A stretch of 64,000 bases of DNA from IDS-8 sp040902105 (GTDB taxonomy: Bacteria; Pseudomonadota; Gammaproteobacteria; Steroidobacterales; Woeseiaceae), in the NCBI GenBank assembly GCA_040902105.1, contig JBBDXW010000015.1, forward strand, positions 62,001 to 126,000, read 5' to 3'. The position numbers and the translations under genes are program-made. Each line of letters starts with the position of its first letter. The first letter of the stretch is position 1. Below, one piece after another: positions 54,188 to 63,340 of the stretch. Below the pieces are notes generated by a model. That model did not search any database, was not told the DNA's origin, and saw nothing but the letters and a program-made list of their open reading frames with translations.

Positions 54188-54898
54188 TCAGTGACGCTCG
54201 CCGGCGAGATCGAAGGCCAGCACTTCCGCATCGACGCCATCCGAGAGGGTCAGCGTTGTCGCATCAGTGAGCTTCAGCGCGTCGCCGGTCGCAAGCACTT
54301 CCCCATTGGCGGTAATCGTGCCGCGTGCGACGTGGACGTAGATGCGCCGGTTCTGCGCAACTTCCAGCGTGGTTTGCTCGACACCATCGAACAACCCGGC
54401 GAAAAGCCGTGCGTCCTGATGAATCGTCACCGAGCCGTCCGCGCCGTCGGGTGACGCGATCAGGCGCAAGCGTCCGCGCTTTTCTTCGGGGCCGAAATGT
54501 TTTTCTTCGTACGACGGCTCGAGACCGGTCCGGTTCGGCTGGATCCAGATCTGCAGGAAGTGTACAAGCTCGGACTTGGAGTTGTTGAACTCGCTGTGAC
54601 GAACGCCGCTGCCGGCGCTCATGCGCTGCACATCTCCGGGGCGAATGACCGAGCCGGTGCCTAACGAGTCCTTGTGCGCCAGTTCTCCCTCGAGCACGTA
54701 ACTGATAATTTCCATATCGCGGTGCCCGTGCGTGCCAAAACCCGCGCCGGCCTCGACGCGATCCTCGTTGATGACGCGCAGAGCGCCGAACTCAACGTGC
54801 TGCGGATCGAAGTAATCCGCGAAGGAAAACGTGTGATAGGACTTGAGCCAGCCGTGGTCGGCGTAGCCGCGTTCGTTACTGCGTCGGATTTCAGTCAT
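54188..54898 (-). CDS. Pirin-family protein (YhhW/quercetinase-like)
   Basis: 236 residues, bicupin pirin: RSNERGYADHGWLKSYHTFS, FGALRVINEDRVEAGAGFGT, HGHRDMEIISYVLEGELAHK, SAGSGVRHSEFNNSKSELVH. The metal site is H-G-H plus His and Glu, as in YhhW-type quercetin dioxygenase-like proteins. Monocistronic, with AAGGAGG upstream of the ATG. Physiological substrate unknown. Confidence 0.9.
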   Translation of the reverse strand: MTEIRRSNERGYADHGWLKSYHTFSFADYFDPQHVEFGALRVINEDRVEAGAGFGTHGHRDMEIISYVLEGELAHKDSLGTGSVIRPGDVQRMSAGSGVRHSEFNNSKSELVHFLQIWIQPNRTGLEPSYEEKHFGPEEKRGRLRLIASPDGADGSVTIHQDARLFAGLFDGVEQTTLEVAQNRRIYVHVARGTITANGEVLATGDALKLTDATTLTLSDGVDAEVLAFDLAGERH

Positions 54899-55034
54899 GA
54901 CAACCTCCTTGAGAGGAAGGAACTATATGGTCAGGACCGGTGAAAACAAGCGCAAATTACGGCTTCAACTGATCGAAAAAATGGATCGGTGATTGCGAAT
55001 CGCCCGCTGACGCGTGAAACGGGCGACAGAATTG

Positions 55035-57203
55035 CTAGTCGAAGTTCCTCGAGAAACGCAAGCCGAATTCACTGGCATCGTTGCTCAGCATCACCAGCAC
55101 ATAGTCCACGGTGTTGAGGCGGCCGTTGTCGTAGCGCTCGTCGAACACGTTTCGGCCATACAGACCGAGCGTCCAGTCGCCGTCGGCCGACAAGTAACTC
55201 ACGTCCACGTTCAGCAGGCTGCGGCTGTCGATCTGCGTAAAGCGGCCCGGGTCGCCCGTCGGCTCGCCGAACATGTCGTCGCGGAACGAATAGTCGGCGC
55301 GGAAATTCATCTCGCCGCCGCCCGCCATCGGCAGGCTGTACTCCGGGCTCAGCGAGAACGTGAGTTCCGGCGTCAGCGGTGCCACGGCATCTGGATCGTC
55401 GACGTCTGCATCGATGTAGCCCAGGCTCGTACGCACGGTAAAGGTGTCATTGACCAGCAGCGTACTTTCCCATTCAACGCCGATCGATTCCTGGTCGACG
55501 ATTATGTTGCGGGTATCGAAGCCGGCGCCGGCCGTGGTGCTGACCTGGTAGGGCAGGTCGGAGTAGTCCGTGAAAAACACCGCAACGCTCATTTGCAGGT
55601 AGTCGAGCGGCTGGCCTTTGATGCCGGCTTCGTAATTGACGGCCGTGACGTTGTCGTTGGCGACGAAGCAGTTCGGCTGGCTCACGTTACCCGGCTGCGT
55701 GAAGTCGAGGAAACCGAACAGGCAGAACGGCCGCGGCGGAAACTGTCCCGACTGGTAGCCGTTCTGGACGGTGCCGTAGGCACTCAGCCTTTCGTTCAGG
55801 TCCCAGGTGGCCGCCACTTCCCAGCTCAGTTCGTCCCAGTCGCGCGATGCGCCGGTGTCGATGAGGCTGTCATTGATGTCGATGGTGGCGTCTTTCTCGT
55901 CCTCCGTGTAGCGCAATCCGCCGGAGACGCGCAGCCGGTCGGAAACGGCGTAACCTATGTTGCCGTAAATTGCGCGACTGCTGAGATCCTGTCCCAGCGT
56001 GAAGGTGCCCGGATCGCCCAGAAAGATGGTCGGGTTCTGATCATTGACGCCGTCTTCGTCGAAGAAGTAGATGCCGGAGACGAAGTCCCAGCTGCCGTAC
56101 TCGCCGTTCAACTGCAGTTCGATGGAAGTCTGGTCGGCAAACCCGGTTTCCGGAAACGACAGGAAATCGTCGAAGAAGCTGTCATCGTCGAGGCCGCTTT
56201 CGTATTCCGAGTGGCGGTCGCTGACGATCAGCCTCGTGCTGAGCTCGTCCGAAATTGCGTAATCCGCCGTCAACGAAAGGCCGTATGCCTGGTTGGTGAC
56301 GCCGGTCTGGTTAACCTGGCCGGTGTTGTTGTCGTAAGGATCATCGGCAAGGTCAGAGTTGCGATAGCCTTCGCCAAACACCGCGCCATTCGGCAGTTCG
56401 TCGATCAGCGTGGTGTACGGCCTCAAGCCGTTGTCGCCGTCGTTGCCATCGGCGGCAAACAGGAGCGATAGATCGTCCGAAACGTCCCACTGGAGCGCGA
56501 TGCGCGCGGATATGTCCTGCAATTCGCCGACATCCGCTTCGGGGTCCGGGATGTTCAGGAACTCGCCGATGCCGTTGCGACGCTTGAATGCACCGGAGAC
56601 CGTCATTGCGACGTCGTCCGTGAAATCGACATTGGTGAAGAAGTCGGCGTTGACCCTGCCGCGTGAGCCGACTTCGACGCCGATGCGGCCGCCTTCGCCG
56701 GCGCCCGGTTTGCGCGTGATGATGTTGATTGCGCCGCCGAGAGAGTTGCGGCCGTACAGCGTGCCCTGGGGCCCGCGCAGCACTTCGACTCGCTCGATGT
56801 TTGAGAGGCTCCAGTTCTGCCCGACCTGGCGGCCCAGGTACACACCGTCGACGTATACGCCGACGCCCGGATCCGTGGTGATCAGGTGATCCTGCAGGCC
56901 GATGCCGCGAATGAACGGATTCACGGAAGAGGTGTGGCCGGCCGAGAATCCGGTGACGTTCAGGTTCGGCACGAACTTGCCGACGTCAGTGAGATCCGTG
57001 ATGCCCTGTTTTGCGATCGCCGCGCCGGAGAATGCACTGACGGCGACAGGCACGTCGTAGATGCTCTGTTCGCGCTTCTTCGCGGTCACCGTGATCTCTT
57101 CGAACGCGGGCTCGTCGAGTTCGCGTTCCTGAGCCACGGCCGTGGCCGATATGCCGCAGGCCGATGCGGCCAAAGCCGCGCACAAAATGTACCTTCCTTT
57201 CAT
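55035..57203 (-). CDS. TonB-dependent outer-membrane receptor
   Basis: 722 residues from ATG 57203. Signal peptide (CAALAASACGISATAVAQ), a TonB-box-like FEEITVTAKKREQSIYD, a plug domain (PFIRGIGLQDHLITTDPGVG, LYGRNSLGGAINIITRKPGA) and a C-terminal beta-barrel ending FGLRFSRNFD. This is the large vitamin/siderophore/plant-polymer receptor class, with no clue to the ligand. Divergent from the thymidine phosphorylase gene with a REP cluster between. Confidence 0.92.
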   Translation of the reverse strand: MKGRYILCAALAASACGISATAVAQERELDEPAFEEITVTAKKREQSIYDVPVAVSAFSGAAIAKQGITDLTDVGKFVPNLNVTGFSAGHTSSVNPFIRGIGLQDHLITTDPGVGVYVDGVYLGRQVGQNWSLSNIERVEVLRGPQGTLYGRNSLGGAINIITRKPGAGEGGRIGVEVGSRGRVNADFFTNVDFTDDVAMTVSGAFKRRNGIGEFLNIPDPEADVGELQDISARIALQWDVSDDLSLLFAADGNDGDNGLRPYTTLIDELPNGAVFGEGYRNSDLADDPYDNNTGQVNQTGVTNQAYGLSLTADYAISDELSTRLIVSDRHSEYESGLDDDSFFDDFLSFPETGFADQTSIELQLNGEYGSWDFVSGIYFFDEDGVNDQNPTIFLGDPGTFTLGQDLSSRAIYGNIGYAVSDRLRVSGGLRYTEDEKDATIDINDSLIDTGASRDWDELSWEVAATWDLNERLSAYGTVQNGYQSGQFPPRPFCLFGFLDFTQPGNVSQPNCFVANDNVTAVNYEAGIKGQPLDYLQMSVAVFFTDYSDLPYQVSTTAGAGFDTRNIIVDQESIGVEWESTLLVNDTFTVRTSLGYIDADVDDPDAVAPLTPELTFSLSPEYSLPMAGGGEMNFRADYSFRDDMFGEPTGDPGRFTQIDSRSLLNVDVSYLSADGDWTLGLYGRNVFDERYDNGRLNTVDYVLVMLSNDASEFGLRFSRNFD

Positions 57204-57343
57204 TGCAATTCTCTCCCGATTGGCACCGGCTGGCGACATTACACACCGGGAAACGGGGAGGTGTCGAGAGTACGGGGAGCGGGATTCCTGTTGACAACTT
57301 CCCGCGGCGCGAGTCCTGTTTTAGACTGGTTCTGAGGCAAAAA

Positions 57344-57500
57344 AGGGACAGGCAAAAAGGGACAGTGACCTTATCTCTGTAAAAAGGGGACAGTGACCTT
57401 TTTTCCGAGATAAGGTCACTGTCCCCAATTCCTCGAAATAGGGTCACTGTCCCCAATTCCGGGCTGACCTTTTTTCCGAGATAAGGTCACTATCCCCAAT
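57344..57500. repeat. RAYT-type REP hairpins, cluster 6
   Basis: About six units of GGGACAGTGACC or GGTCACTGTCCCC in both orientations between the TonB receptor and deoA genes; the densest array of the window. One unit has a substitution (CACTATCCCC). Confidence 0.87.
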
Positions 57501-57528
57501 TCCGGGCTCTGACGAAGAAAGGAACTGA

Positions 57529-58896
57529 ATGTTGTTTGCCGACGTAATACGAAAGAAACGTGACGGCGGGGAGTTGTCGGCGGAGGACATCGATCTGTTC
57601 GTCAATGGCCTGACCGACGGCAGCCTTCCGCCGGAGCAGGTTGCTGCGCTTGCGATGGCGATTTTCCTGAACTCGATGTCATTCGAGGAGGCGGGCAGGC
57701 TCACCACCTCAATGGCGTCGTCCGGCGTTGTGCTTGACTGGCGCGACCAGGGACTCGACGGCCCGGTCGTCGACAAACACTCGACGGGCGGCGTCGGCGA
57801 TAAGGTCAGTTTCCTGCTCGCGCCGATCGCCGCTGCCTGCGGATGTTACGTGCCGATGATTTCCGGCCGCGGCCTGGGTCATACCGGCGGGACGCTCGAC
57901 AAGATCGCGAGCATACCGGGTTACAACCCGACCCCGGACTTCGACCTGTTCCGCAAGGTGGTGCGGGAGGCGGGCTGCGCAATCATCGGTCAGACCGCGG
58001 AACTGGCGCCGGCGGACCGGCGTTTCTATGCGATACGCGATGTCACCGGCACGGTCGAATCGATCCCGCTGATCACGGCGTCGATACTCTCGAAGAAAAT
58101 TGCAGCGGGCCTGAACGGCCTCGTGATGGACGTCAAAGTCGGCAGCGGCGCCTTCATGAAAACCATTGAGCGCGCGGATGAACTCGCGGAGAGTCTCATC
58201 GGCACGGCTGCGACCGCCGGTCTGAAAACGCACGCTCTGATTACCGACATGAACGAGGTGCTGGGCACAACCGCGGGCAACGCCGTCGAGATTGCGGAGT
58301 CGATGGAGTACCTGAAAAACGAGCAACGCGAGTCGCGGCTCGATGAAGTGGTGCTCGAGCTGTGCGCCGAAATGCTGCTGATTACCGGTATCGAAAGCGA
58401 TCGCGATACGGCAAAGTCGCGCGCCGATGTGGCTGTGACCAGCGGTGCTGCCGCGGAAGCGTTCGACCGCATGGTCGCGGCGCTTGGCGGACCGCGAGAC
58501 TTTGTGGCCAGCTATCGCAAGTATCTGCCGAAAGCGGTCGTCGTTCAGCCGGTTGCGGCGAATGCCGAGGGTTACCTCGTCGAAGTCGATGCGTTTGCCG
58601 TGGGCAATGCGATCATCACGCTCGGCGGCGGACGGCGTAAGGTCGAGGACAGGCTGGATCTGTCAGTCGGGCTGACGAACGTCGTGCCGATCGGGACGAA
58701 GGTCGATCGAAATACTCCGCTTGCGACAATTCATGCGAAGTCCAGGGAAGATGCCGCAGAGGTGGCGGCGTTGCTGCGGAAAGCCTGCCGGATTGCGGCC
58801 TCGATGCCGTCAGAGAGAGCGGTGATTCACGACCGCCTTGCCGATTCCGGTGACGTCCGCGCTACGTACGCATCCGTGCATGACAGCACTGAATGA
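57529..58896 (+). CDS. deoA: Thymidine phosphorylase
   Basis: 455 residues. Family blocks: DVIRKKRDGGELSAEDIDLF, VVDKHSTGGVGDKVSFLLAP (phosphate-binding signature), ISGRGLGHTGGTLDKIASIP, ITASILSKKIAAGLNGLVMD, VKVGSGAFMKTIERADELAE, AVEIAESMEYL, and the C-terminal barrel-sandwich part DAFAVGNAIITLGGGRRKVE. It phosphorolyses thymidine (possibly also uridine). Complete in length. The minus-strand PrnB-like gene ends 32 bp beyond its stop. Confidence 0.92.
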   Translation: MLFADVIRKKRDGGELSAEDIDLFVNGLTDGSLPPEQVAALAMAIFLNSMSFEEAGRLTTSMASSGVVLDWRDQGLDGPVVDKHSTGGVGDKVSFLLAPIAAACGCYVPMISGRGLGHTGGTLDKIASIPGYNPTPDFDLFRKVVREAGCAIIGQTAELAPADRRFYAIRDVTGTVESIPLITASILSKKIAAGLNGLVMDVKVGSGAFMKTIERADELAESLIGTAATAGLKTHALITDMNEVLGTTAGNAVEIAESMEYLKNEQRESRLDEVVLELCAEMLLITGIESDRDTAKSRADVAVTSGAAAEAFDRMVAALGGPRDFVASYRKYLPKAVVVQPVAANAEGYLVEVDAFAVGNAIITLGGGRRKVEDRLDLSVGLTNVVPIGTKVDRNTPLATIHAKSREDAAEVAALLRKACRIAASMPSERAVIHDRLADSGDVRATYASVHDSTE

Positions 58897-58928
58897 TCCC
58901 GCTTGAACCATCGGATGAGCGCGCGAAA

Positions 58929-60101
58929 TCACTCGAGGCTCGCGCGCAAAAGCTTCAGGTCCCGATAGCGGCTCGGGATGTCTTCCCGGGGCGCGGCCAT
59001 GCGCAAATCGCGCAGTTTCTCAAGCGAACGCAGCAAGGCCTCGAGCGGCAGTCCGCTCGCGGTCAGGTTGCGCAGGGCGTTTTGCGCAAGCGCGTGCGAG
59101 GGCACCTCGATGAATTTTTTTACGAGCTGGTCGTGGTGCTGCGCGGCAGCGCGGCCGTGAGCATCGCAGACTTCGAGGAACATGCTGGTGTTCCTCCGGT
59201 ACCACTCCTCGGATCGCGACGCAGGCCCTTGAGCTAGCAGCGCGTTGAGCAGGCTCTCGCGGCGCATGCAGTCGCGCAGCCGCACCTGGTCCTCCGGCAT
59301 CATGTACAGAAACTTGTCTACCAGCAGTTGAGAGTAAAAACTGTCGTTGGCGCTGCAAAGGCCGAGCAGCATGTCGATCTCGTTGATGCCCGCAAAATCA
59401 CCGGCATTGGCGCCGCGATATTCCGCGAAACCGACGCGGTAAGGCTTGTAGTAGGGGCGGACGCAATAGAAGAACCGTTCCGCGTCAAGCTCGGCAAACA
59501 GCAACTCATTGCACCTTGCCACATCAAGCAGCGCATTCCTTGCGTCGCACAGGAGATCGTAAGTAACCGCGTGGGACACACCGAGCGGCAGGATGCGCAC
59601 CAGGGCATCGGCCGCGCGCTTGTATGCGAAAATCGCGCGCGTGTTGTAGTCGAGGAAAAGTGCTTCGTCTCGCAGTGACGTGAAGGTCTTGTAGCCGCCG
59701 CTCCTGGCCGGATTATGCGTCGTCAGGTGGCTGGTCGCGAATCGCGGCACGACCCCAAGCGATGCTCCGAGGTGCATCGCGAGCGCCGAGGCTTCCGGCA
59801 GCGGCGAGCGGGTTTCCCTGGACGGCTCCGTGATTTCGTGACGCCGGCATGCCGCCATGTACATGCCGACATTGCCGAGAAGGTCGAACGCAGACTCGAA
59901 GCCCTCATCGGTATTGCCTTCCCGCAGCAACGGCACGATGTACTTGCGCCCATTCTCCTGAAGCTCCTTCCTCTGCGTTGCTCCCGCCTCGCCCACCATC
60001 GAACGATCGGGCTGGGCAAAGTAAATCTCCTCCAGCTCGTCGTTCAGCGCCACAAAGCTGCTGCGAATCCAGCGGTCGAATGCAACCACATTCTCGGTCA
60101 T
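58929..60101 (-). CDS. PrnB/DUF1864-family protein (IDO-superfamily-like)
   Basis: 390 residues from ATG 60101. Recognisable family blocks: AMHLGASLGVVPRFATSHLT, GYKTFTSLRDEALFLDYNTR, FYCVRPYYKPYRVGFAEYRG, ANAGDFAGINEIDMLLGLCS, CDAHGRAAAQHHDQLVKKFI. The DUF1864 family contains PrnB, which rearranges 7-chlorotryptophan in pyrrolnitrin synthesis and is structurally related to indoleamine 2,3-dioxygenase, a heme protein. The His-rich end may include the heme ligand (inference). Minus-strand; a decarboxylase relic lies upstream. Confidence 0.72.
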   Translation of the reverse strand: MTENVVAFDRWIRSSFVALNDELEEIYFAQPDRSMVGEAGATQRKELQENGRKYIVPLLREGNTDEGFESAFDLLGNVGMYMAACRRHEITEPSRETRSPLPEASALAMHLGASLGVVPRFATSHLTTHNPARSGGYKTFTSLRDEALFLDYNTRAIFAYKRAADALVRILPLGVSHAVTYDLLCDARNALLDVARCNELLFAELDAERFFYCVRPYYKPYRVGFAEYRGANAGDFAGINEIDMLLGLCSANDSFYSQLLVDKFLYMMPEDQVRLRDCMRRESLLNALLAQGPASRSEEWYRRNTSMFLEVCDAHGRAAAQHHDQLVKKFIEVPSHALAQNALRNLTASGLPLEALLRSLEKLRDLRMAAPREDIPSRYRDLKLLRASLE

Positions 60102-60492
60102 GTGTATGCCCACGCAATATCCTCACGGGTTGCCGGAGGAGAACGGGCCCTCTTCCGCTTGCGCGGGAGAGGGCGGACGAAGGTTCTTCATGAATTCCCC
60201 CGTCCCGATTTCTTCCGCTGAATTGAAAGTTAGAATAGAGCCTAACAAATAGGGTGTCCAGCGAGACTCCGGTCGCGCTGCCGCAATTCTCAAGTTCAGA
60301 TCGTGATCATTGACCACGCAGGAGTGCCGCCCGGGGGTATTCCAGTCGCTCGAACACCGCTTCGCGAACTCGCTTTGTGGAACACCCCCGGACGGCACTC
60401 CTGCTCGAGCCAGGGACGAACGAACTCGACTTGCGCAGAGGTACTGGATCAAACTCGCTCGGCCTGGATCGCCGGCAAACGGATGTCTTCTT
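60102..60492. other. Gap with long inverted repeat
   Basis: 391 bp between divergent genes. Holds a hairpin GCCCTCTTCCGC..GCGGGAGAGGGC near 60149 and the long inverted repeat at 60318-60404; no gene. Confidence 0.5.
60318..60404. repeat. Long inverted repeat (family 3)
   Basis: Arms GCAGGAGTGCCGCCCGGGGG at 60318 and CCCCCGGACGGCACTCCTGC ending at 60404, imperfect, with a 33-bp loop between the conserved arms (60345-60377). Resembles a BIME-like unit distinct from the other two families. Confidence 0.75.
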
Positions 60493-60962
60493 ATGCATAA
60501 CTCCTCGGCAAGTACACGGAACAATCCATTCGACCTCGGCCCTGACGCGATGCGGCGGCTCGGCTATCGCGTCGTCGACGCGGTTGTCGACTACAATCGG
60601 CGGAGTCCATGAACTGCCGGTCGTCGACTCGACCGGCACTGGCGCTTGCGCGCCATGCCCAGAGCTACGCCGAGACCCACGACGGCTGGGAAGTGGTGAC
60701 ACCGGCGACCCTCGGCGTACTCACTTGCCGCTATCGTGCGGCCGGGGCAAGCAGCGGCGAAATCGATCGTCTGAATGCACTGATTGCCGGCGAGGTGAGC
60801 TGCTCCGGGTACGCCTACGTTACGACCACGGAACTGGGCGGCCGAACCGTACTGCGCTTCTGCCCGATCCATCCCGGCGCGAACGAGCAGGACATCGAAG
60901 AGACCTTTGCGCGCCTGGAGCAGGCCGCATCGCGAGCCGGAACTTCTCCCCTGCGTGCCTGA
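60493..60962 (+). pseudogene. PLP-dependent decarboxylase with large internal deletion
   Basis: ATG 60493 opens NPFDLGPDAMRRLGYRVVDA and VVDYNRRS, the N-terminus of aromatic-amino-acid decarboxylase-type (group II) enzymes. After a frameshift (HELPVVDSTGTGA) the sequence goes directly to LALARHAQSYAETHDGWEVV, LGVLTCRYRAAGASSGEIDR and RTVLRFCPIHPGANEQDIEE, the C-terminus. About 300 residues, including the catalytic Lys, are missing. Confidence 0.65.
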
Positions 60963-60976
60963 CCAGCCTTCGCGCT

Positions 60977-62038
60977 TCAGTAGTTTATGGCGGGTGACAT
61001 CGACGGGTAGAACAGGCCGAGCAGCCGCATGCCGTCCTCTGACGTGCATTCGAGCGAGTGCGCCTGTTTCAACGGCAGGAATATCGTATCACCGGGCCTG
61101 ACCCGGGTCTTGGTGTCGTCCGTCCACATGAAGCCTTCGCCCGAGAGGACGGTAATCGTCTCCTCATACAGGTGCCGGTGATGCGCCGCCCTGGAAAGAG
61201 GTATTTTTCCGATGAACTGCGTGACCGGCGTTCCGTGGCTCTTGTCGTCGATCAGTACCTGGAAAAACCGGTCCGCCATGGCTTCCTGCTTGCTTTCATC
61301 CACGTCCTGCACGCGATCCGGTATGGACTCATCGAATACCTGCGGCATCCGCTCCGGATACGCCGGTGCTGCGCACGGCGGGCAAACCGATATGCTGAAA
61401 GACAGCGGATCGCTCCCCTCGTTGACGATCTGAAAACCCTCGCGCGGTTTCACGCAGACTCCCGATTCCGGCGAAACGCCAAAGGACCTGTCCGCGATTC
61501 TGACCGCGCCGCTACCGCTGTGGATGAACAGCACGACGTCGCTGCCGGGGTATTCGAGAATTGGTGACTCGCCGGTTCTGACCGTTGCGAAATACTGGGA
61601 TATGTACTTCGCGCCATCCGTCACGCCGATCACCGGATAGATGAGCATTCCGCCGACCTCGGACATCGAGACCTCCGGCACGCGTGCGACGTAACAGCCA
61701 TTGTCGAGTACGGCTTTGAGCGCACCGCCGGCCGCATTTGCGTACTCGACCAGCCGCGCACCGGCGCGGTCCCCCGCATCGGCTTCGGCGTAGGTATCGG
61801 ACAGGCGATTATGCGTGCCGTCGCAGAACGGCGCGCTCGCGGTGTGCTTGCAGGCGCAGAAGAGTTTTTCTTCCGTACAGGCCGCAACCCACTTCAGCGG
61901 CTGGAATTCCGTTTCCTTGTGCGATCCGTCGCAAAACGGCTGGTTCTTGCTGCGCCCGCAGGCGCACCACAGATACGTCTTGTCCTTGGTAACGCTGACG
62001 AGATACGGCTTGAGCCTTGCTATGTTCGGTGTGGGCAT
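60977..62038 (-). CDS. CDGSH iron-sulfur/cupin fusion protein
   Basis: 353 residues from ATG 62038. The N-terminus has two CDGSH finger motifs (YLWCACGRSKNQPFCDGSHK, then LFCACKHTASAPFCDGTHNR), each binding a 2Fe-2S cluster. The C-terminal part is a double-stranded beta-helix: LEYPGSDVVLFIHSGSGAVR and, further on, HHRHLYEETITVLSGEGFMW, ending DTIFLPLKQAHSLEC, with cupin metal ligands (H-x-H, E, H). I know no characterised protein with this combination. A redox-coupled dioxygenase is a reasonable guess. Confidence 0.8.
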   Translation of the reverse strand: MPTPNIARLKPYLVSVTKDKTYLWCACGRSKNQPFCDGSHKETEFQPLKWVAACTEEKLFCACKHTASAPFCDGTHNRLSDTYAEADAGDRAGARLVEYANAAGGALKAVLDNGCYVARVPEVSMSEVGGMLIYPVIGVTDGAKYISQYFATVRTGESPILEYPGSDVVLFIHSGSGAVRIADRSFGVSPESGVCVKPREGFQIVNEGSDPLSFSISVCPPCAAPAYPERMPQVFDESIPDRVQDVDESKQEAMADRFFQVLIDDKSHGTPVTQFIGKIPLSRAAHHRHLYEETITVLSGEGFMWTDDTKTRVRPGDTIFLPLKQAHSLECTSEDGMRLLGLFYPSMSPAINY

Positions 62039-62067
62039 ATCAAAATTTTCTGAGGGAATTCTGCAGG

Positions 62068-63243
62068 TCAGACCAGCAGATGGCGTTGTTTTCGCAGCTC
62101 GCGGTAGAGCTTATCAATATCGTCATGGTCATTGTAGAAATGCGGTGAGATTCTCAGGTTGCCGGAACGGGACGACGTCACGATATCGCGCTCCTCCAGC
62201 CAGGACACCAGTGCGTCTTCGTCGTGAGTGCGCAAAGTAATGAGGGCGCCGTAACATCCGGGCTCGTCGGGCACTGCCAGGGTATATCCGGCATTCCTCG
62301 CTTCGGCAATGATCGCTGCGGTAAGTTCGGATATGCGGCTTTCGATCAATGGCATGCCGAACTCCGCCAGGAGCTTGAGTCCTGCCTCCGCGGCATAACA
62401 GTTGACGACGGGCGGCGTTCCCATCTCGAAGCGACGCGCGTTCGGTGCCGGATCGTAGCGCGTCGTGTCCATGGCAAAAATGTCGGACTGGGCAAACCAT
62501 CCGGTGACGGTCGGCACGAGACTGTCGATCAGTTCGTGACGGGCATAAAGAAATCCGATCCCGGCCGTTCCGAGCAGATACTTCACCATCCCGCCGACAA
62601 CGAAGTCGGGGCGGACCTTGCGTACGTCGAAGTCGAACGTGCCGAGACCCTGATACCCGTCAACGAGGACCAGCGCTCCCTTGCTCCTCGCGATTTCTAC
62701 AATCGCCGGAATGTCGAGTCGTGCTCCATTTCGAAAACACACCTGCGTAACGGCAACGATCAGCGTGTCTTCATCGATTGCGGCCTCGAACTGCTCGACC
62801 GGTATATAGCCGTCGATCTCAGGGACGCGCACGACTTCGGCGCCGCGCCGCTCCTGCGCGTACCAGATTTGCGCGTTGGTCGGGAATTCGAATTCGCTGA
62901 TCACGACCTTGTTCCGCGGCCGGTCAAACGAAAGTGCGCTGGCGATCGAGTTTATTCCCGCGGACGCAGACGCGGTGACTGCCACTTCATCGGCGTTCGC
63001 CCCGAGAAAATCGGCAACCGCCAGGCGCGCGCCATCGTTGCGGGCCACCCAGTAGTTCCAGTCCGTCCCCTTTTCGAGGCGATCATCAATATACTGATGC
63101 AACGCCGCTATCACGTCGGCCGCCAGCGCACCGTAGGAACAACTGTTAAGGTAGGTTTTCCGCGCGAGCACCGGAAAGCGTGCTCGAATCGCCGCCCAGT
63201 CCGGGTCCAATGTGCCTGTTGTGATGTCTGCTTTGGTGTTCAT
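62068..63243 (-). CDS. Class V PLP-dependent aminotransferase
   Basis: 391 residues from ATG 63243. Fold-type I class V signs: YLNSCSYGALAADVIAALHQ, DEVAVTASASAGINSIASAL, ALVLVDGYQGLGTFDFDVRK (PLP-ring Asp), PDFVVGGMVKYLLGTAGIGF (Schiff-base Lys), RRFEMGTPPVVNCYAAEAGL. Closest in shape to the isopenicillin-N epimerase/kynureninase/cysteine desulfurase branch; specificity unknown. It is 29 bp upstream of the CDGSH-cupin gene, so co-transcription is likely. Confidence 0.88.
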   Translation of the reverse strand: MNTKADITTGTLDPDWAAIRARFPVLARKTYLNSCSYGALAADVIAALHQYIDDRLEKGTDWNYWVARNDGARLAVADFLGANADEVAVTASASAGINSIASALSFDRPRNKVVISEFEFPTNAQIWYAQERRGAEVVRVPEIDGYIPVEQFEAAIDEDTLIVAVTQVCFRNGARLDIPAIVEIARSKGALVLVDGYQGLGTFDFDVRKVRPDFVVGGMVKYLLGTAGIGFLYARHELIDSLVPTVTGWFAQSDIFAMDTTRYDPAPNARRFEMGTPPVVNCYAAEAGLKLLAEFGMPLIESRISELTAAIIAEARNAGYTLAVPDEPGCYGALITLRTHDEDALVSWLEERDIVTSSRSGNLRISPHFYNDHDDIDKLYRELRKQRHLLV

Positions 63244-63340
63244 TACGTACAACGTACGCCTCGGGTGATCTTGCGCTTTGGAGAAAATACATGAAATCAG
63301 ATATATTCTCAAAATCCACTGATCTGCCGGGGACCGCAAA
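63244..63340. promoter_or_regulatory. Divergent promoter with candidate MarR site
   Basis: 97 bp between the aminotransferase and marR starts. The inverted repeat GAGAAAATA (63281-63289) / TATATTCTC (63302-63310), 8 of 9 bases symmetric, is a plausible MarR operator controlling both directions. Confidence 0.55.

Noticed and set aside
55014..56471. Plus-strand frame opposite the TonB receptor
   Set aside because: Val/Arg/Ala-rich shadow of the receptor gene without recognisable domain.
48281..57500. GGGACAGTGACC repeats as transcription-factor operators or CRISPR repeats
   Set aside because: They are hairpins in both orientations between unrelated genes, and an intact RAYT sits among them; the REP explanation fits better.
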